Shown here: one piece after another, positions 39,101 through 47,542 of the stretch
Position numbering within the stretch: position 1 is the stretch's first letter
Layout of the letters: each line of letters opens with the position of its first letter
Source of the DNA: Corallochytrium limacisporum
Taxonomy: Eukaryota > Opisthokonta
Assembly: GCA_002811645.1 (NCBI GenBank)
Contig: PDIP01000003.1
Span: forward strand, 156,358 to 220,357
Direction: 5' to 3'
Length of the DNA stretch: 64,000 nt
The notes under the pieces: model-generated
What the model saw: only the letters and a program-made list of their open reading frames with translations
Database searches by the model: none
Told to the model about the DNA's origin: nothing
Translations under genes and position numbers: made by a program

Positions 39101-40423
39101 AAGGCAGCAGACACTGCAACCAAGCCGTCGGCAAAGGTACCATTGGGCGCACAAATGTCCATGAGACCTGGAGCTGTCGTTTCTGCTCAAGATTCCGTCA
39201 CCTCGCAGCAGTCTCGCGGATCAATTGACCGCGGCTCAATCGGGTCCTTGCGGGACCAGAAGGCCAACTTTGGCATGTTGTCGCAGATGAAGAAAGGAGA
39301 TGGCGCGTTCGCAATGGGATCCCAACAATCTGGCACAAGCATGAGTTCGATGGCCACGGCCACAGACTCACAGATCAGCAAACCAGCGGCATCCTTCGGC
39401 TTAGCGAGTACCGCAAAACCAGAAGCGACAGCGACCAGCGCTGACCAAAAAGTCCCTGATCCTGGCGTGGCGAAGCCACCCGCAGCGTTGGCGACCAGTG
39501 AGGTACCAAGCTCGGGTAGTGGACCCTTCGGAGCAGCCAGCGCGGCTTCGATGCAAGGCAAGGCCATGGGTGGTGGCGCCGGTGGGTTCGGCTTTGGTGC
39601 GACACCTGCTTTGGCCAAGCCCGAAGGATCGGTTGAAATCAAGCCGACAGAACCAGCGCAGAAGCCCCAGGACTCCACTCCTCAGCAGCAGCAGAACGAC
39701 GGCGGCCTCACCTCAATGTTCGGCAGTGGTATGGGTGGGTTTGGTGCTGCATCAAAACCACCGGACTCCACAGCTGGCGGCGGCATCTTCGGTGGCGCTC
39801 CGGCCTCTGGCGGCTCCGTCTTTGGCGGAGTTGCAAAGACAGCCGAAGCAAAGCCGACCTCCAGCATCTTTGGCAGTGGTACCGGTACCGGCGCCACTGC
39901 CACAGCAACAACAACCGGCGGGTTCGGCGCAGGCAAGTCCATGGGCGGTGGTGTGGGTATATCCAACGCATCACCGTTCGCATCCGGCGGTGGTACTGGT
40001 GCTAGCAGTACCGGGACCGGGGGTGCAGCGGCCACACCGAGTTCCGCCTTTGGGGGCGGTGCGACATTCGGAGGCGGTAGTGCATTCGGCGGGGCAACAA
40101 GTTCTGCCTTCGGTGGCAGTGCCTTTGGTGGAGGTGCCGGTGGAGGAGTCCAACCGTCCTGGGGTGCACCGCCAGCGGCCAACAAGCCTGTTCAGCAACC
40201 CGACCATGTCTTCGGCGGCGGAGGCGGTGCGACGTCCTTTGGAGCGCTTGCTGGAGGCGGCGGCGGAGCTGGTGGTGCGCCTGGCGGTGGCGGTGGCGGC
40301 TTCGGAGCATTTGCGTCCCAAGGAGGCGGCGGCGGCTTTGGCGGACTGGCACAGAGTGCGGCTGGGGGAGCCGCGCCGAGTCGCTTTGCGGGCAATCCGG
40401 CCTTCTCGCAGGCACGAAAGTAG
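36191..40423 (+). CDS. NUP214: FG nucleoporin of the NUP214/Nup159 type
   Basis: A 1410-residue nuclear pore protein of the cytoplasmic face, where homologues anchor the helicase DDX19/Dbp5 for mRNA export. Residues 1 to about 400 have the irregular beta-propeller pattern of this family, including Met-Ala-Ala-Val-Ala-Asn-Pro-Phe-Gly-Phe-Ala-Ala and repeated Val-Gly-Thr-Gly/Leu-Ala-Gly-Thr-Lys strands. A Ser/Pro-rich linker (about 400-545) is followed by a coiled-coil region (about 560-770), used by homologues to bind NUP88/NUP62. From about 1030, and densely from 1130 to 1400, the chain is Gly/Ala/Ser-rich with many FG and GGFG-type repeats. Start: ATG at 36191 after ATATC. The FG part is so glycine-rich that its codons produce long GC-rich shadow frames. 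Tail to tail with the A20/AN1 gene, 257 bp apart. Confidence 0.88.
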   Translation: MASSERLQFRKASEQQIGDGLSSYQPNGLYRMAAVANPFGFAAVIKDDTTVGIYDVDHLVETKKAKTELSMTGVFDELHYVGFGASYDPVLFLAGTKGGAWKLAAAPMAEIVKATSKFAEIDLDGEIVSIAASEMNARAYLATVNKDNVAMLYVFKSGSIAQHRQESRYEFSSVTFGGLVGEYVLYGTTDGSVCLDGVASSRNEMTVQQLEDADQPVFHVQYLAVTNEVCAVVGTGMDVNVSILAIGDNADDLLVESTIESLLMVDEPGEDGEPVGTCNFLELGPIPEIDDANAIMVLGGSFSSEVELIGRNQDGEWDRVEVREDGIITLPTGADLDDVSFCAGLVADFTAEQPIRNLDQDVDEPEDFPPGARVVLVTQKGLAIPYHFIDLEHFISSGSHEFMSSRKSIGGGSRRASPTRASSSSPDVRGRDPSPYRINLDRITSPPQARPPSTSQSDLFPKGSAPPLQAAQPERENRFNAINRVGGNVQPAVRETSPIAGMRFGAPNLPARPAGMGTGSVPRHQPGMKPMTIPPTPEQKSAMASAQDSQQAQPIGLDLNMLRKYSARALSTISADTVKAKDEDLKLMSEIASVQQGFNQVLQQANAQVRGQMNTMQWKPIYDTEKAILVNAPNADPTTSGVKLLRDILENQKMEVTTLEQELLTQYEDLLQTKTILQNLLDPNRVSVSRYAALDPSVRRKTDAAKLKLMRLQYQQIVDLEESVRQLRATVEASAAQRPNKNVSREELLCMVEEQNRAAHQELAIVKGVLAAYHGYSVQSPMKSLDALSANMAKVSLSSPYPKTNNQVAKNDIRSMTKELNFSHEDSEEPTLDGYEPHIASERLKVLSTSFPVNRVRDIRVLKASTSQRGFTTFNGPPRGDVSSYLDQHIQRVKELLDKRGALEKIPLQTEMLGPAVDLTREIAKGAAAAGGAAEGVKQDSYPKQDVLKAQMIALNNAKIDAKTLQRDVAKAADTATKPSAKVPLGAQMSMRPGAVVSAQDSVTSQQSRGSIDRGSIGSLRDQKANFGMLSQMKKGDGAFAMGSQQSGTSMSSMATATDSQISKPAASFGLASTAKPEATATSADQKVPDPGVAKPPAALATSEVPSSGSGPFGAASAASMQGKAMGGGAGGFGFGATPALAKPEGSVEIKPTEPAQKPQDSTPQQQQNDGGLTSMFGSGMGGFGAASKPPDSTAGGGIFGGAPASGGSVFGGVAKTAEAKPTSSIFGSGTGTGATATATTTGGFGAGKSMGGGVGISNASPFASGGGTGASSTGTGGAAATPSSAFGGGATFGGGSAFGGATSSAFGGSAFGGGAGGGVQPSWGAPPAANKPVQQPDHVFGGGGGATSFGALAGGGGGAGGAPGGGGGGFGAFASQGGGGGFGGLAQSAAGGAAPSRFAGNPAFSQARK

Positions 40424-40680
40424 CAAAACTGGAATGATCGACAATTCAACATATATATAAGTGTCATTAGAAAGAGACTGATTCTCCTGTGTATTTAAGT
40501 AAAAGACTTGAAAGTTTGAAATGCAAGGGAAAAGAATATGATGAAGAAGGAGTATACCATGTTGAAGAGTGAAGGAAAGTATGCAGAGGATTTCAAGAGA
40601 TCAGTTTCAGGCTCCAGGATTTGCTAGTTGTTAATGTCCCTGGGACCACGCTAGTGAAGAGACAGATTGAGGCTCTCTAT

Positions 40681-41256
40681 TCAAATCTTCTCGAGCTTCT
40701 GACCCACGACCTTCTGGTTGCGACTGCTCAGTTCTTCCCGTCCTGAGGTCTTGTAATCATAGGTACACGCATGCCGTTCCGCAGCCTTGTGCTTGTCGCA
40801 AAAGACATACCCACACTTGCATTTGTTTGTGGTCTGGCTGACCAACGGCACCTTGGCCCGACACTCGAAACACCGTCCTTTGTTCTTTTGCACGGGTGTG
40901 CCGCCCTCGGTTGCCGCCGCAGAGCTGGCATCATCTGATGACACCGATCCCCCTGATGGACTCGGCACGTCGAGCTTATTCCCTGCGCTGTCGATCTTTA
41001 GGACGCTGATCGTACCATTGTCCTTGTTATCTGTAGTGTCTTTTCCGGTGGCAGAGGCGAGTTCTGCAGAAACTTTGCCCGACACGGGACCAGTCCCTGA
41101 TGCCTTCGCATCAGCTCCTGCGGATTTAATCCACTTTCCGTAGCATACACTGCACATGTCATTTGTGTCGGGTCGGCCAAAGAAAGTCTGGCACATGCTA
41201 CAGAGCGTGGGCTCCGTGCTCGTTGGGTTGGTAGATTCGGTCGGATTTGCGGCCAT
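40681..41256 (-). CDS. A20/AN1 zinc-finger protein (ZFAND5/6, SAP family)
   Basis: A 191-residue ubiquitin-linked stress protein. The A20 finger lies near residues 17-42 (Leu-Cys-Ser-Met-Cys, then Asn-Asp-Met-Cys-Ser-Val-Cys-Tyr), of the Cys-x2-Cys-x11-Cys-x2-Cys type, which binds ubiquitin. A Ser/Thr/Asp/Lys-rich linker of about 85 residues follows. The AN1 finger at about 128-170 has Arg-Cys-Phe-Glu-Cys, Cys-Lys-Cys-Gly-Tyr-Val-Phe-Cys and His-Lys-Ala-Ala-Glu-Arg-His-Ala-Cys, and ends with the conserved Tyr-Asp-Tyr-Lys. The last residues (Asn-Gln-Lys-Val-Val-x-Gln-Lys-Leu-Glu-Lys-Ile) are a hallmark of ZFAND5/ZFAND6 and plant SAPs. ZFAND5 stimulates the proteasome in animals. Start taken at the ATG 41256; an upstream in-frame TTG is ignored. 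Confidence 0.93.
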   Translation of the reverse strand: MAANPTESTNPTSTEPTLCSMCQTFFGRPDTNDMCSVCYGKWIKSAGADAKASGTGPVSGKVSAELASATGKDTTDNKDNGTISVLKIDSAGNKLDVPSPSGGSVSSDDASSAAATEGGTPVQKNKGRCFECRAKVPLVSQTTNKCKCGYVFCDKHKAAERHACTYDYKTSGREELSSRNQKVVGQKLEKI

Positions 41257-42323
41257 TGTGCTCCGTTGAGAATGAATGCTTTTGTTTTGTTTGTCGCCTG
41301 CCAAATTCGATTTCGAAGTGGGTCAGCTCTTCCTATTGGTGACCTTGATTATAGAACTTATCCTCAGTGGATATTATGCCCAATTCACTGAGTTATTTTA
41401 AGCCGACCAGCTAAGTCACAATGTACTATGTGGAGTCCTTGTGCTCCACCGCGATGCTCGTTGTTCAAAATATATCCTTGATTGCCTATTGCCTCCCAAC
41501 TCTGAGGCCACTCAATAAATATTCAGACACGTCGTCTTTAAAACTTTGTCTTCGCCGTTTCAAACGCAGCAATGTGCCCATGACAGCAACGGCTGACTCC
41601 GTCTAATTTCTGGTGGTTCTATTTAAGTATGATGTTAAGCTCTTTAGCAGACAACAAAATTCATACCACTTACCATGTGTACACTTCTGGACCGTGAGCA
41701 GAAAGGTTCTCAGGCCCCTTGTTGGCGGCCAACCAAGAAAAAGCAAAAGAAAAGTAACATACTATGCAACATGACGCTCTCCACTTCCCTGCGCTGGTGG
41801 ACGAGAACGGGGGTTGTGGCCCCCCCCCCTCCGGGGCGATCCTCCCCCGCTGCCTTTGTGTTCAAAGCACTGCTGCCGCTTCGGCGGGGCCTTTTCTCAC
41901 TGGCCCACAGAAACCGCCTGCCCTCACACTTTCAGTTTTCTTTTTGCAAGTCCTTCTCAGCCCCGCACCCGTCTCATATTTTTTTTTTTTGGGCCCAGGG
42001 TCTGCGGCGCCCCGGGAGGGCGGGGGGGCCAGAGCGAAGGGAACAGGCCTTGGAGAAACAGGGCCCACAAAAAAAACCAATGACCAAGCGAGCGAGCGAG
42101 AGAGCTGGGCCCACAATCAGCCAGCCCGGCACCAGCGCCCAGCCAGGCAGGCAGCAGCAGCACCGCCACCGATCCGCTGCGCTCTTGCGGGCGGGCTCTC
42201 GCGGCGTTCACTCTACTCTTTCTCCCGCGGCCCCCGGGGCGGAGGAAGGCCTACTACCGTCCCTGGCTGCTTGCTGAGACTGCGCTCCAAATTTCTCTGC
42301 TCGCTCTCTTTCACTGCCTTTGT

Positions 42324-42346
42324 CCCCCCCCCCCCCGGGGGGGGGG
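42324..42346. repeat. C13-G10 self-complementary homopolymer palindrome
   Basis: Thirteen C are followed directly by ten G. Single strands could form a hairpin stem of up to about ten GC pairs, or G-quadruplex/i-motif structures. Related C-run/G-run junctions occur in other spacers of this window (for example near 7725 and 44897-44912). Confidence 0.85.
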
Positions 42347-42671
42347 AGTTGGGCACATACACACCGGCGAGATGTTGGGGCAGGAAAAATAACGATTGAG
42401 TCATTAGGACAGGGGACAAAGGGAAGGAGAGTGGATGAGCAAAGGGAAGCCAAGGAAATGAAAGGGGGGAGCAAGGACAAAGGAGTCGTATGCCGCGAAG
42501 AAAAGGGTATGTACACTGACTATGACCGATCCCTGGTCGGCCACCGCAACCTCTCCGACATACCACTCTTTTTGTCCGTCCGGGTGTTTTCATCGATTCT
42601 TTCATCGCATTCTAATGTTGGCTGTCAATATTTTTTTTTAATAACGGCTGACCCTGACAGTATTTGAGAAT

Positions 42672-42721
42672 CACACACACACACACCTCTACAGTTGCTG
42701 ACTTGTGTGTGTGTGTGTGTG
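42672..42721. repeat. Inverted CA and TG microsatellites
   Basis: About seven to eight CA units (42672-42686) are followed after 17 bp by about nine GT units (42704-42721). The two arrays are reverse complements, so the transcript or single strand could fold into a hairpin with a loop of about 17 nt. Confidence 0.85.
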
Positions 42722-43361
42722 CCCAACAGGCGAGGACGAAGGCGGTACTGCACCATAAGCGCCGACCACGCCCCGGGTCCCGAGAGAAAAAAATGTAAAC
42801 CTCGGGGCAAGGAGCGTGGGGGCTCGGGGGAGGGAGGGAAGAAAGAGGGAAGGGAGAGGAAGGGGAGGGGGGAAGGGAGGCAGCCAGACAAAGAGCTTAG
42901 ACCAAGTATCACACACGTCGGTGTTGGGCCAGCACACTGCCACGAAGGGGAGAGGCCTCAAAGTTTGCGCGGGTTCCAACAGCAACAGTCACCCAAGGGC
43001 GACGGCCAGTGTGATGATTTGAACATCTTTGGCCGAGCATTGTTGATTCACAGAGGAGAGTTTTTGGGTGTGTCTTGAATTCCAAGCCGCGCGCCGACAA
43101 ATATTGTAGATGGTAGTGCTGAGAGAAGCTGCAAGTAGACAGTGACTTTCGCAAAGTCAAAACGCATGTTGCAGCCTCTACCAGGTTCAGCGCCGGATCG
43201 TACCTGTCGTTGACTTTGCACTACCACTTCTTGGCTTCCCCCTACGACCGCAGATAGGACTCACTGGCTACTTCAGAGCTGGGAGTTCTAAATCTTGCTC
43301 TGGTCTTGTCCTTCTCAGTACGGAAGGAATAGACCTTAGTTACACAGCATACTATGAGAAC

Positions 43362-44216
43362 ATGATAACAGTCAAGAGCGTAAGAGACACACAAGGATTC
43401 TTCGGCATGACTAGCCCTAGTAGCCCCGAACTCTCTTTGGAAGGGACGGATACTCCATTGCAAGCAGACTTCCAGGTCGCTGAAGCCTATGTCACAATGT
43501 GGTTGGCTAGCGGAAATCGGCTAGACAATGATACGTTATTGGACTTCTACGCCTTGTACAAGCAGGCAACAGAAGGAAAGAACACAAAACCCAAGCCTAG
43601 CTTCTACAAGGTGAAGGAACAGCGCAAGCATGCTGCCTGGCTGTCCCTCGGGAGCATGTCGCAGGAGGAGGCCATGGAACACTATGTTGAATTGACTAAA
43701 GCTAAGATGGGTTGGGATCCTGAGGAGGATACACAGGCCCATGCTGCTGCTGCGGCAGAAGGTCGCGATCAGAACACAGGAGCCTTTGGCGTCGCTGTGA
43801 GCTCCATGCCGCGGCCAAGTAATATTAGCTCAGCAACCAACACTTTTGAATGGTTCCAGGACCTGCCTCGGGACGTCGCAGCTCAGGAACTGCAGGACAA
43901 GCTCGCATCTGCGCCGGAATTTATCACTGCCCAGGACTCGATGGGCATGAGTTTGATCCATTGGGCTGCGGACTGCGGTGATGTAGACAGTGTGCGCGTC
44001 CTTCTAGAGAATGGATGCCCCGTAGATTTGTTGGACGATAGTGGCCAGACCGCTCTGCATATGGCATGTGCCTGCGGACACCCGGATGTCATTAAGCTGC
44101 TCATCGAAAATGGTGCCGATCCCTCCACGAAGGATGAGGAAGGCCAGACGCCTCAGGATTGCATTGATGAGGACTTCACCGACCTCATTGAGCTTCTCAA
44201 GACCAAGGCAGCATGA
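43362..44216 (+). CDS. ACBD6: Acyl-CoA-binding protein with ankyrin repeats, ACBD6-like
   Basis: A 284-residue protein that binds long-chain acyl-CoA and, in animals, assists N-myristoyltransferase. The acyl-CoA-binding domain lies at about 33-118. It carries Leu-Asp-Phe-Tyr-Ala-Leu-Tyr-Lys-Gln-Ala-Thr-Glu-Gly, whose Tyr/Lys contact the acyl-CoA, then Lys-His-Ala-Ala-Trp-Leu-Ser-Leu-Gly and the last helix Ala-Met-Glu-His-Tyr-Val-Glu-Leu. After an Ala/Ser linker, two to three ankyrin repeats occupy about 190-280 (Gly-Met-Ser-Leu-Ile-His-Trp-Ala-Ala-Asp, Gly-Gln-Thr-Ala-Leu-His-Met-Ala-Cys-Ala). Human ACBD6 has the same order and length (282). A second ATG at residue 17 is an alternative start. 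Only 37 bp separates its stop from that of the next, opposite gene. Confidence 0.94.
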   Translation: MITVKSVRDTQGFFGMTSPSSPELSLEGTDTPLQADFQVAEAYVTMWLASGNRLDNDTLLDFYALYKQATEGKNTKPKPSFYKVKEQRKHAAWLSLGSMSQEEAMEHYVELTKAKMGWDPEEDTQAHAAAAAEGRDQNTGAFGVAVSSMPRPSNISSATNTFEWFQDLPRDVAAQELQDKLASAPEFITAQDSMGMSLIHWAADCGDVDSVRVLLENGCPVDLLDDSGQTALHMACACGHPDVIKLLIENGADPSTKDEEGQTPQDCIDEDFTDLIELLKTKAA

Positions 44217-44253
44217 CATTACCATCACAGTATGGACAAAACATAAGGCATAA

Positions 44254-44721
44254 TTAGACCAATGTACGTAGTAATATTTTCCTTAACAGCGTGAACCCAG
44301 TTGTGATGTCATGATACACGTTCATTCTATCAGCTTTGGAGTCCCAGGACTTCAGATGTTTTGCTTTGTCTACGTTCGCAATACCAAAGGCTTCTAAACA
44401 TGATTTTGCTTCTTCTGTACTCTTGGCTGCCTTCTGTACCGCCTGACAGCACGCTTCGATCTGTTCCTCGAAGAGTGCTTCATCCGTTAGAGTACGTTCC
44501 ACGAGCACCAGCTCCCTGCTGTGTTGCCATGCTGCACGCATGATGATCGTCCCAGCGGCCTTGTCTGAATCAAGTAGAGGCAAAAGTAGACTGTACAATT
44601 TGGTGTACTCGCCATGTTTCATATCCTGGGCGGCGAGTTTGCCCACCTCATTGCGGACTGTTGAGTCTAGCATGGCACCATCACCTTTCAGTGGATTCTT
44701 TGCATTACCGTTATGTATCAT
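44254..44721 (-). CDS. Small helical protein, unrecognised (155 residues)
   Basis: An ATG-started frame with ordinary protein composition, predicted mainly alpha-helical. Residues about 16-70 (Val-Arg-Asn-Glu-Val-Gly-Lys-Leu-Ala, Tyr-Thr-Lys-Leu-Tyr-Ser-Leu-Leu-Leu-Pro-Leu-Leu) and 80-110 look like packed helices. The final segment (Ile-Thr-Thr-Gly-Phe-Thr-Leu-Leu-Arg-Lys-Ile) is amphipathic. It sits in the tail-to-tail slot opposite ACBD6 and head-to-head with ALG1 (574 bp). No zinc-binding, membrane or catalytic pattern is seen. Its position in the alternating gene layout supports it being real, but the function is unknown. Confidence 0.65.
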   Translation of the reverse strand: MIHNGNAKNPLKGDGAMLDSTVRNEVGKLAAQDMKHGEYTKLYSLLLPLLDSDKAAGTIIMRAAWQHSRELVLVERTLTDEALFEEQIEACCQAVQKAAKSTEEAKSCLEAFGIANVDKAKHLKSWDSKADRMNVYHDITTGFTLLRKILLRTLV

Positions 44722-45295
44722 TCATTTACATGATTTCACCGGATGTGATATGAATGCCGTATGCTTTCATTCTCTACACACGTTGATATGGTATTTGGAC
44801 ATTGCGTACAACCGTACATGGCCCACGTCCCTGAGTACCCCTTCCGTGCCAGGCACCCGCACCCGCGTTTCTTGCTCCCCCTCCCTTTCCGGGGGACCCC
44901 CCCCCCCCGGGGTTTTCTCCTCCCAAACCGTTCGGACGCAAACAAGAGTGGTGGTACTGCAAAGCCATTCACTACCCGCAGCAGGGCATCTTGGTCCACG
45001 GGCAACAGATAGAGGTCGGGAGTCTTCTTACAGCGCGCCAAAAACTCATGCTTGGGGTGAGGGGCCCATAAATAACACATCGGTGGGACAGAAGCAAAAC
45101 TCTTCGCAGGACACACAACAGCGGGTTTTGTCCCCTCGGCACAAGCGTGCGTGACCATCAACTATTTCAGAGTCAGAGATCAGTCACAGATATTTATGAA
45201 TACCATCTAAATGCCTTATGGAAAAGAAATTCACGAAGACAGTGCCAATGCCGGTGTCGGATGCGGAGTTGTAGGCCGCCTTGCTCGATTTCAAG
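44722..45295. other. Divergent promoter region, 155-residue gene and ALG1
   Basis: About 575 bp between facing 5' ends. It contains a G5 run and a long C run followed by G4 (44891-44912). Frames covering it overlap on both strands and are not supported. Confidence 0.55.
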
Positions 45296-46717
45296 ATGGA
45301 TCTGACTCACTACCGCACAGAGCTGACATGGCTTGCCATATTTGGCGCCATCTTTTTACCTCTATACTTCGCAAGGGAGTTTCGCAGGGTATCACAGTAC
45401 GGAAGACCAACTGCTATGGTGCTGGTACTGGGCGACATCGGACACAGCCCCCGTATGAGGTACCATGCACAGAGCCTGCTGGCCCACCAAATGAACGTAG
45501 TAGTGGTCGCCTATGCGAAAGAAGGATTGCCGTCAGATCTCAAACATCATCGTCTAACACTGCAAGCAGTGAAGCCAGCGTCGAGTCTAGGACCGGGTTG
45601 GCCGAAGATTGCATATGTGCTGTGGCTTTTGGTAAAAGCACCTTTGCAGCTTCTCTACTGTTTCCGGGCTCTGACACAGGCCGGCATCTGCGACATCATC
45701 GTCATGCAGAACCCTCCCACCATACCTGCACTGATGGCAGTGCATGTGTACCAGTTGGTGACTCCGGATTCGAAGTTGATTATTGACTGGCACAACTATG
45801 GGTACACAATTCTGGCAATGAAAACGGGTGTGGACTCAGTGTTTACCAAGACGGCCGAATGGTATGAATTCGCCTTTGGCAGGCGCGCTCAAGGACACTT
45901 CTCTGTAACGCAGGCAATGGCACAGGATCTTGGGGAGCGTGGAGTGTTCGGAGCACAGGTTTTGTACGATAAGCCAGCACCCCAGTTCAAGATTTTGGCG
46001 CCTAAGCGCCAATCCGAGCTGTACAGTCTCCTGGTCAAAAAGTACGGCATCGAACCGCGAATCACTCGCCCCAAACATGGGCGCTATGTACTTGTGTCTG
46101 GCACATCATGGACTGCAGACGAAGACTTCAGCGTCCTCCTAAAGGCTCTGTGGCGCTACGAGGTCATGGCACGCCAGAAGTCAGCACGTCAACTTCGTCA
46201 CTTACACGTTATCATCACGGGGCGGGGTGAAGGTAAACAGGCGTACCTAAGCGACATCAAAGAGCTCAACGATGAGTGTAAATTCGTCCAATTGGACACT
46301 GTCTGGTTGGATCTGGAGGACTACCCACGTCTGCTGAGCTGTGCAGACATTGGAGTTTCCCTGCACAAGTCTTCATCCGGTCTAGACCTGCCTATGAAGG
46401 TGGTGGATCAACTCGGCTGTGGGTTGCCTGTGCTGGCATTCGGCTACCCTACAATCGCAGAATTAGTCACCGATGGACAGAACGGCCGCACCTTTACGGA
46501 CGATCTCATGCTCTGTTATCACCTAAGAGAGCTGGCTGATGGTGACGTTGGCAAAGCTGCATGTGACACTCTGCGCGAAGGCTCTAGGGAATGGCAGAAA
46601 TCGCGCTGGCAGGCCAATTGGACTGCCACCGCCTGGCCGGTCGTGCTCTCTCTTCTCGGACGTCGGAAACGCGGTGCCTATGAGAGGGCCTATTTAAAGA
46701 AGCTGTTGGACCAGTAG
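45296..46717 (+). CDS. ALG1: Chitobiosyldiphosphodolichol beta-1,4-mannosyltransferase ALG1
   Basis: A 473-residue ER enzyme that adds the first mannose (from GDP-mannose) to GlcNAc2-PP-dolichol in N-glycan precursor synthesis on the cytosolic face. Residues about 8-30 form the N-terminal membrane anchor (Leu-Thr-Trp-Leu-Ala-Ile-Phe-Gly-Ala-Ile-Phe). The family signature Val-Leu-Gly-Asp-Ile-Gly-His-Ser-Pro-Arg-Met-Arg-Tyr-His-Ala follows. Then come Ile-Asp-Trp-His-Asn-Tyr-Gly, Ser-Gly-Thr-Ser-Trp-Thr-Ala-Asp-Glu-Asp-Phe, the acceptor-side Ile-Thr-Gly-Arg-Gly-Glu-Gly-Lys, and Ser-Ser-Ser-Gly-Leu-Asp-Leu-Pro-Met-Lys-Val-Val-Asp. Human ALG1 has 464 residues. The first ATG (45296) is used; an in-frame TTG upstream is not. 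Confidence 0.95.
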   Translation: MDLTHYRTELTWLAIFGAIFLPLYFAREFRRVSQYGRPTAMVLVLGDIGHSPRMRYHAQSLLAHQMNVVVVAYAKEGLPSDLKHHRLTLQAVKPASSLGPGWPKIAYVLWLLVKAPLQLLYCFRALTQAGICDIIVMQNPPTIPALMAVHVYQLVTPDSKLIIDWHNYGYTILAMKTGVDSVFTKTAEWYEFAFGRRAQGHFSVTQAMAQDLGERGVFGAQVLYDKPAPQFKILAPKRQSELYSLLVKKYGIEPRITRPKHGRYVLVSGTSWTADEDFSVLLKALWRYEVMARQKSARQLRHLHVIITGRGEGKQAYLSDIKELNDECKFVQLDTVWLDLEDYPRLLSCADIGVSLHKSSSGLDLPMKVVDQLGCGLPVLAFGYPTIAELVTDGQNGRTFTDDLMLCYHLRELADGDVGKAACDTLREGSREWQKSRWQANWTATAWPVVLSLLGRRKRGAYERAYLKKLLDQ

Positions 46718-47542
46718 TCATTCACAGTGGTTATCAAAAATACATTCCCAGACAGAATTTATGGTTGCTTCAGTCTCCCTGCGCGTGGAACATCAATCAG
46801 AACAAGTTCCAATCCGTTCAAGTCCACTAACCCCGGCCCAGTCCCCAGGCCCTTCGCACTTGCAAAGGGCGGCGGGCCCTCTGAACTTTATCCATAGTGC
46901 AGGTACTGCTGGCGGGCGTCATTGGGCCTTAACGGGAGCGGGTTTCAAAAGTGGCGTTAGGACCGCCGGTGAATTGGGAGGCCCCCCCCCCAAACTCGCA
47001 GAGTGACAACACCGAGCGAAGAGACAAGACAGAGCGGGGTGTTTGGGTCAACGGTGCGTTGGTGGGGAGGTGGCCCAAGTGAGTGACTGTGGGAAATTCC
47101 GAGAGTGCGAAGGAATATTGGGCACTGCGCAGTTTTTCCCGATGGGCGAGAGAGAAATAAGGCGAGCCCCCCCACCCTCCCTGACCACAGTTCCTGCAGA
47201 GCAGATGGATGGTTCTCTTCATCGTGATGGGGGAGATCTGATTCTTTTTAATGGGAGAAAGGTGGCGCACCGGTGCGTGGAAATCCCTTCTGTGCCGTGT
47301 GTGGGCTTTTGTGTTGTTCCTATTTCCACTATTGCAATGTTCACACGCAATGTAATACTATTCAGCGTGTAGAGACGGTGTATGAGCACACGAGATGGGG
47401 CCGGGTTTGGTCGGGCGGCCCCGATAACTGTGAGGCATCGTGACCGGTTATGTCAGAAGTTGGACCTTAAATTTCCAGTGAAAGTATCAGGCAATACCGC
47501 TCATTGGGTTCAGAGTTCGAGACCAGCTATTTTCCAGAGGCT
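46718..47542. other. Spacer between ALG1 and FAH
   Basis: About 825 bp between tandem plus-strand genes. C/G-rich blocks lie near 46810-46900 and a C10 run near 46982-46991. Nothing coding is supported; a 109-codon plus frame at 47043-47372 looks like chance. Confidence 0.55.

Larger units (their letters stand above)
41257..43361. other. 2.1-kb divergent spacer, low complexity
   Basis: Lies between the A20/AN1 and ACBD6 start codons. The first 450 bp is ordinary A/T-balanced DNA. The remainder is dominated by C/G runs (41820-41830, the C13G10 palindrome at 42324-42346), purine-rich blocks (42380-42480 and 42800-42890) and the CA/TG inverted pair at 42672-42721. Open frames of up to 211 codons translate to Pro/Gly/Arg-rich low-complexity sequence and overlap in all frames, so none is annotated. 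Confidence 0.6.

Noticed and set aside
39498-40460. 320-codon plus frame inside the NUP214 FG region
   Set aside because: It is a shadow of the Gly/Ala-rich FG codons in another frame.
41675-42399. Overlapping frames of 200 and 211 codons
   Set aside because: Pro/Gly/Arg-rich low complexity through homopolymer runs, open in several frames at once.
47510-47522. tRNA B-box-like GTTCGAGACC
   Set aside because: No matching A box or cloverleaf around it, and it lies just upstream of the FAH start.
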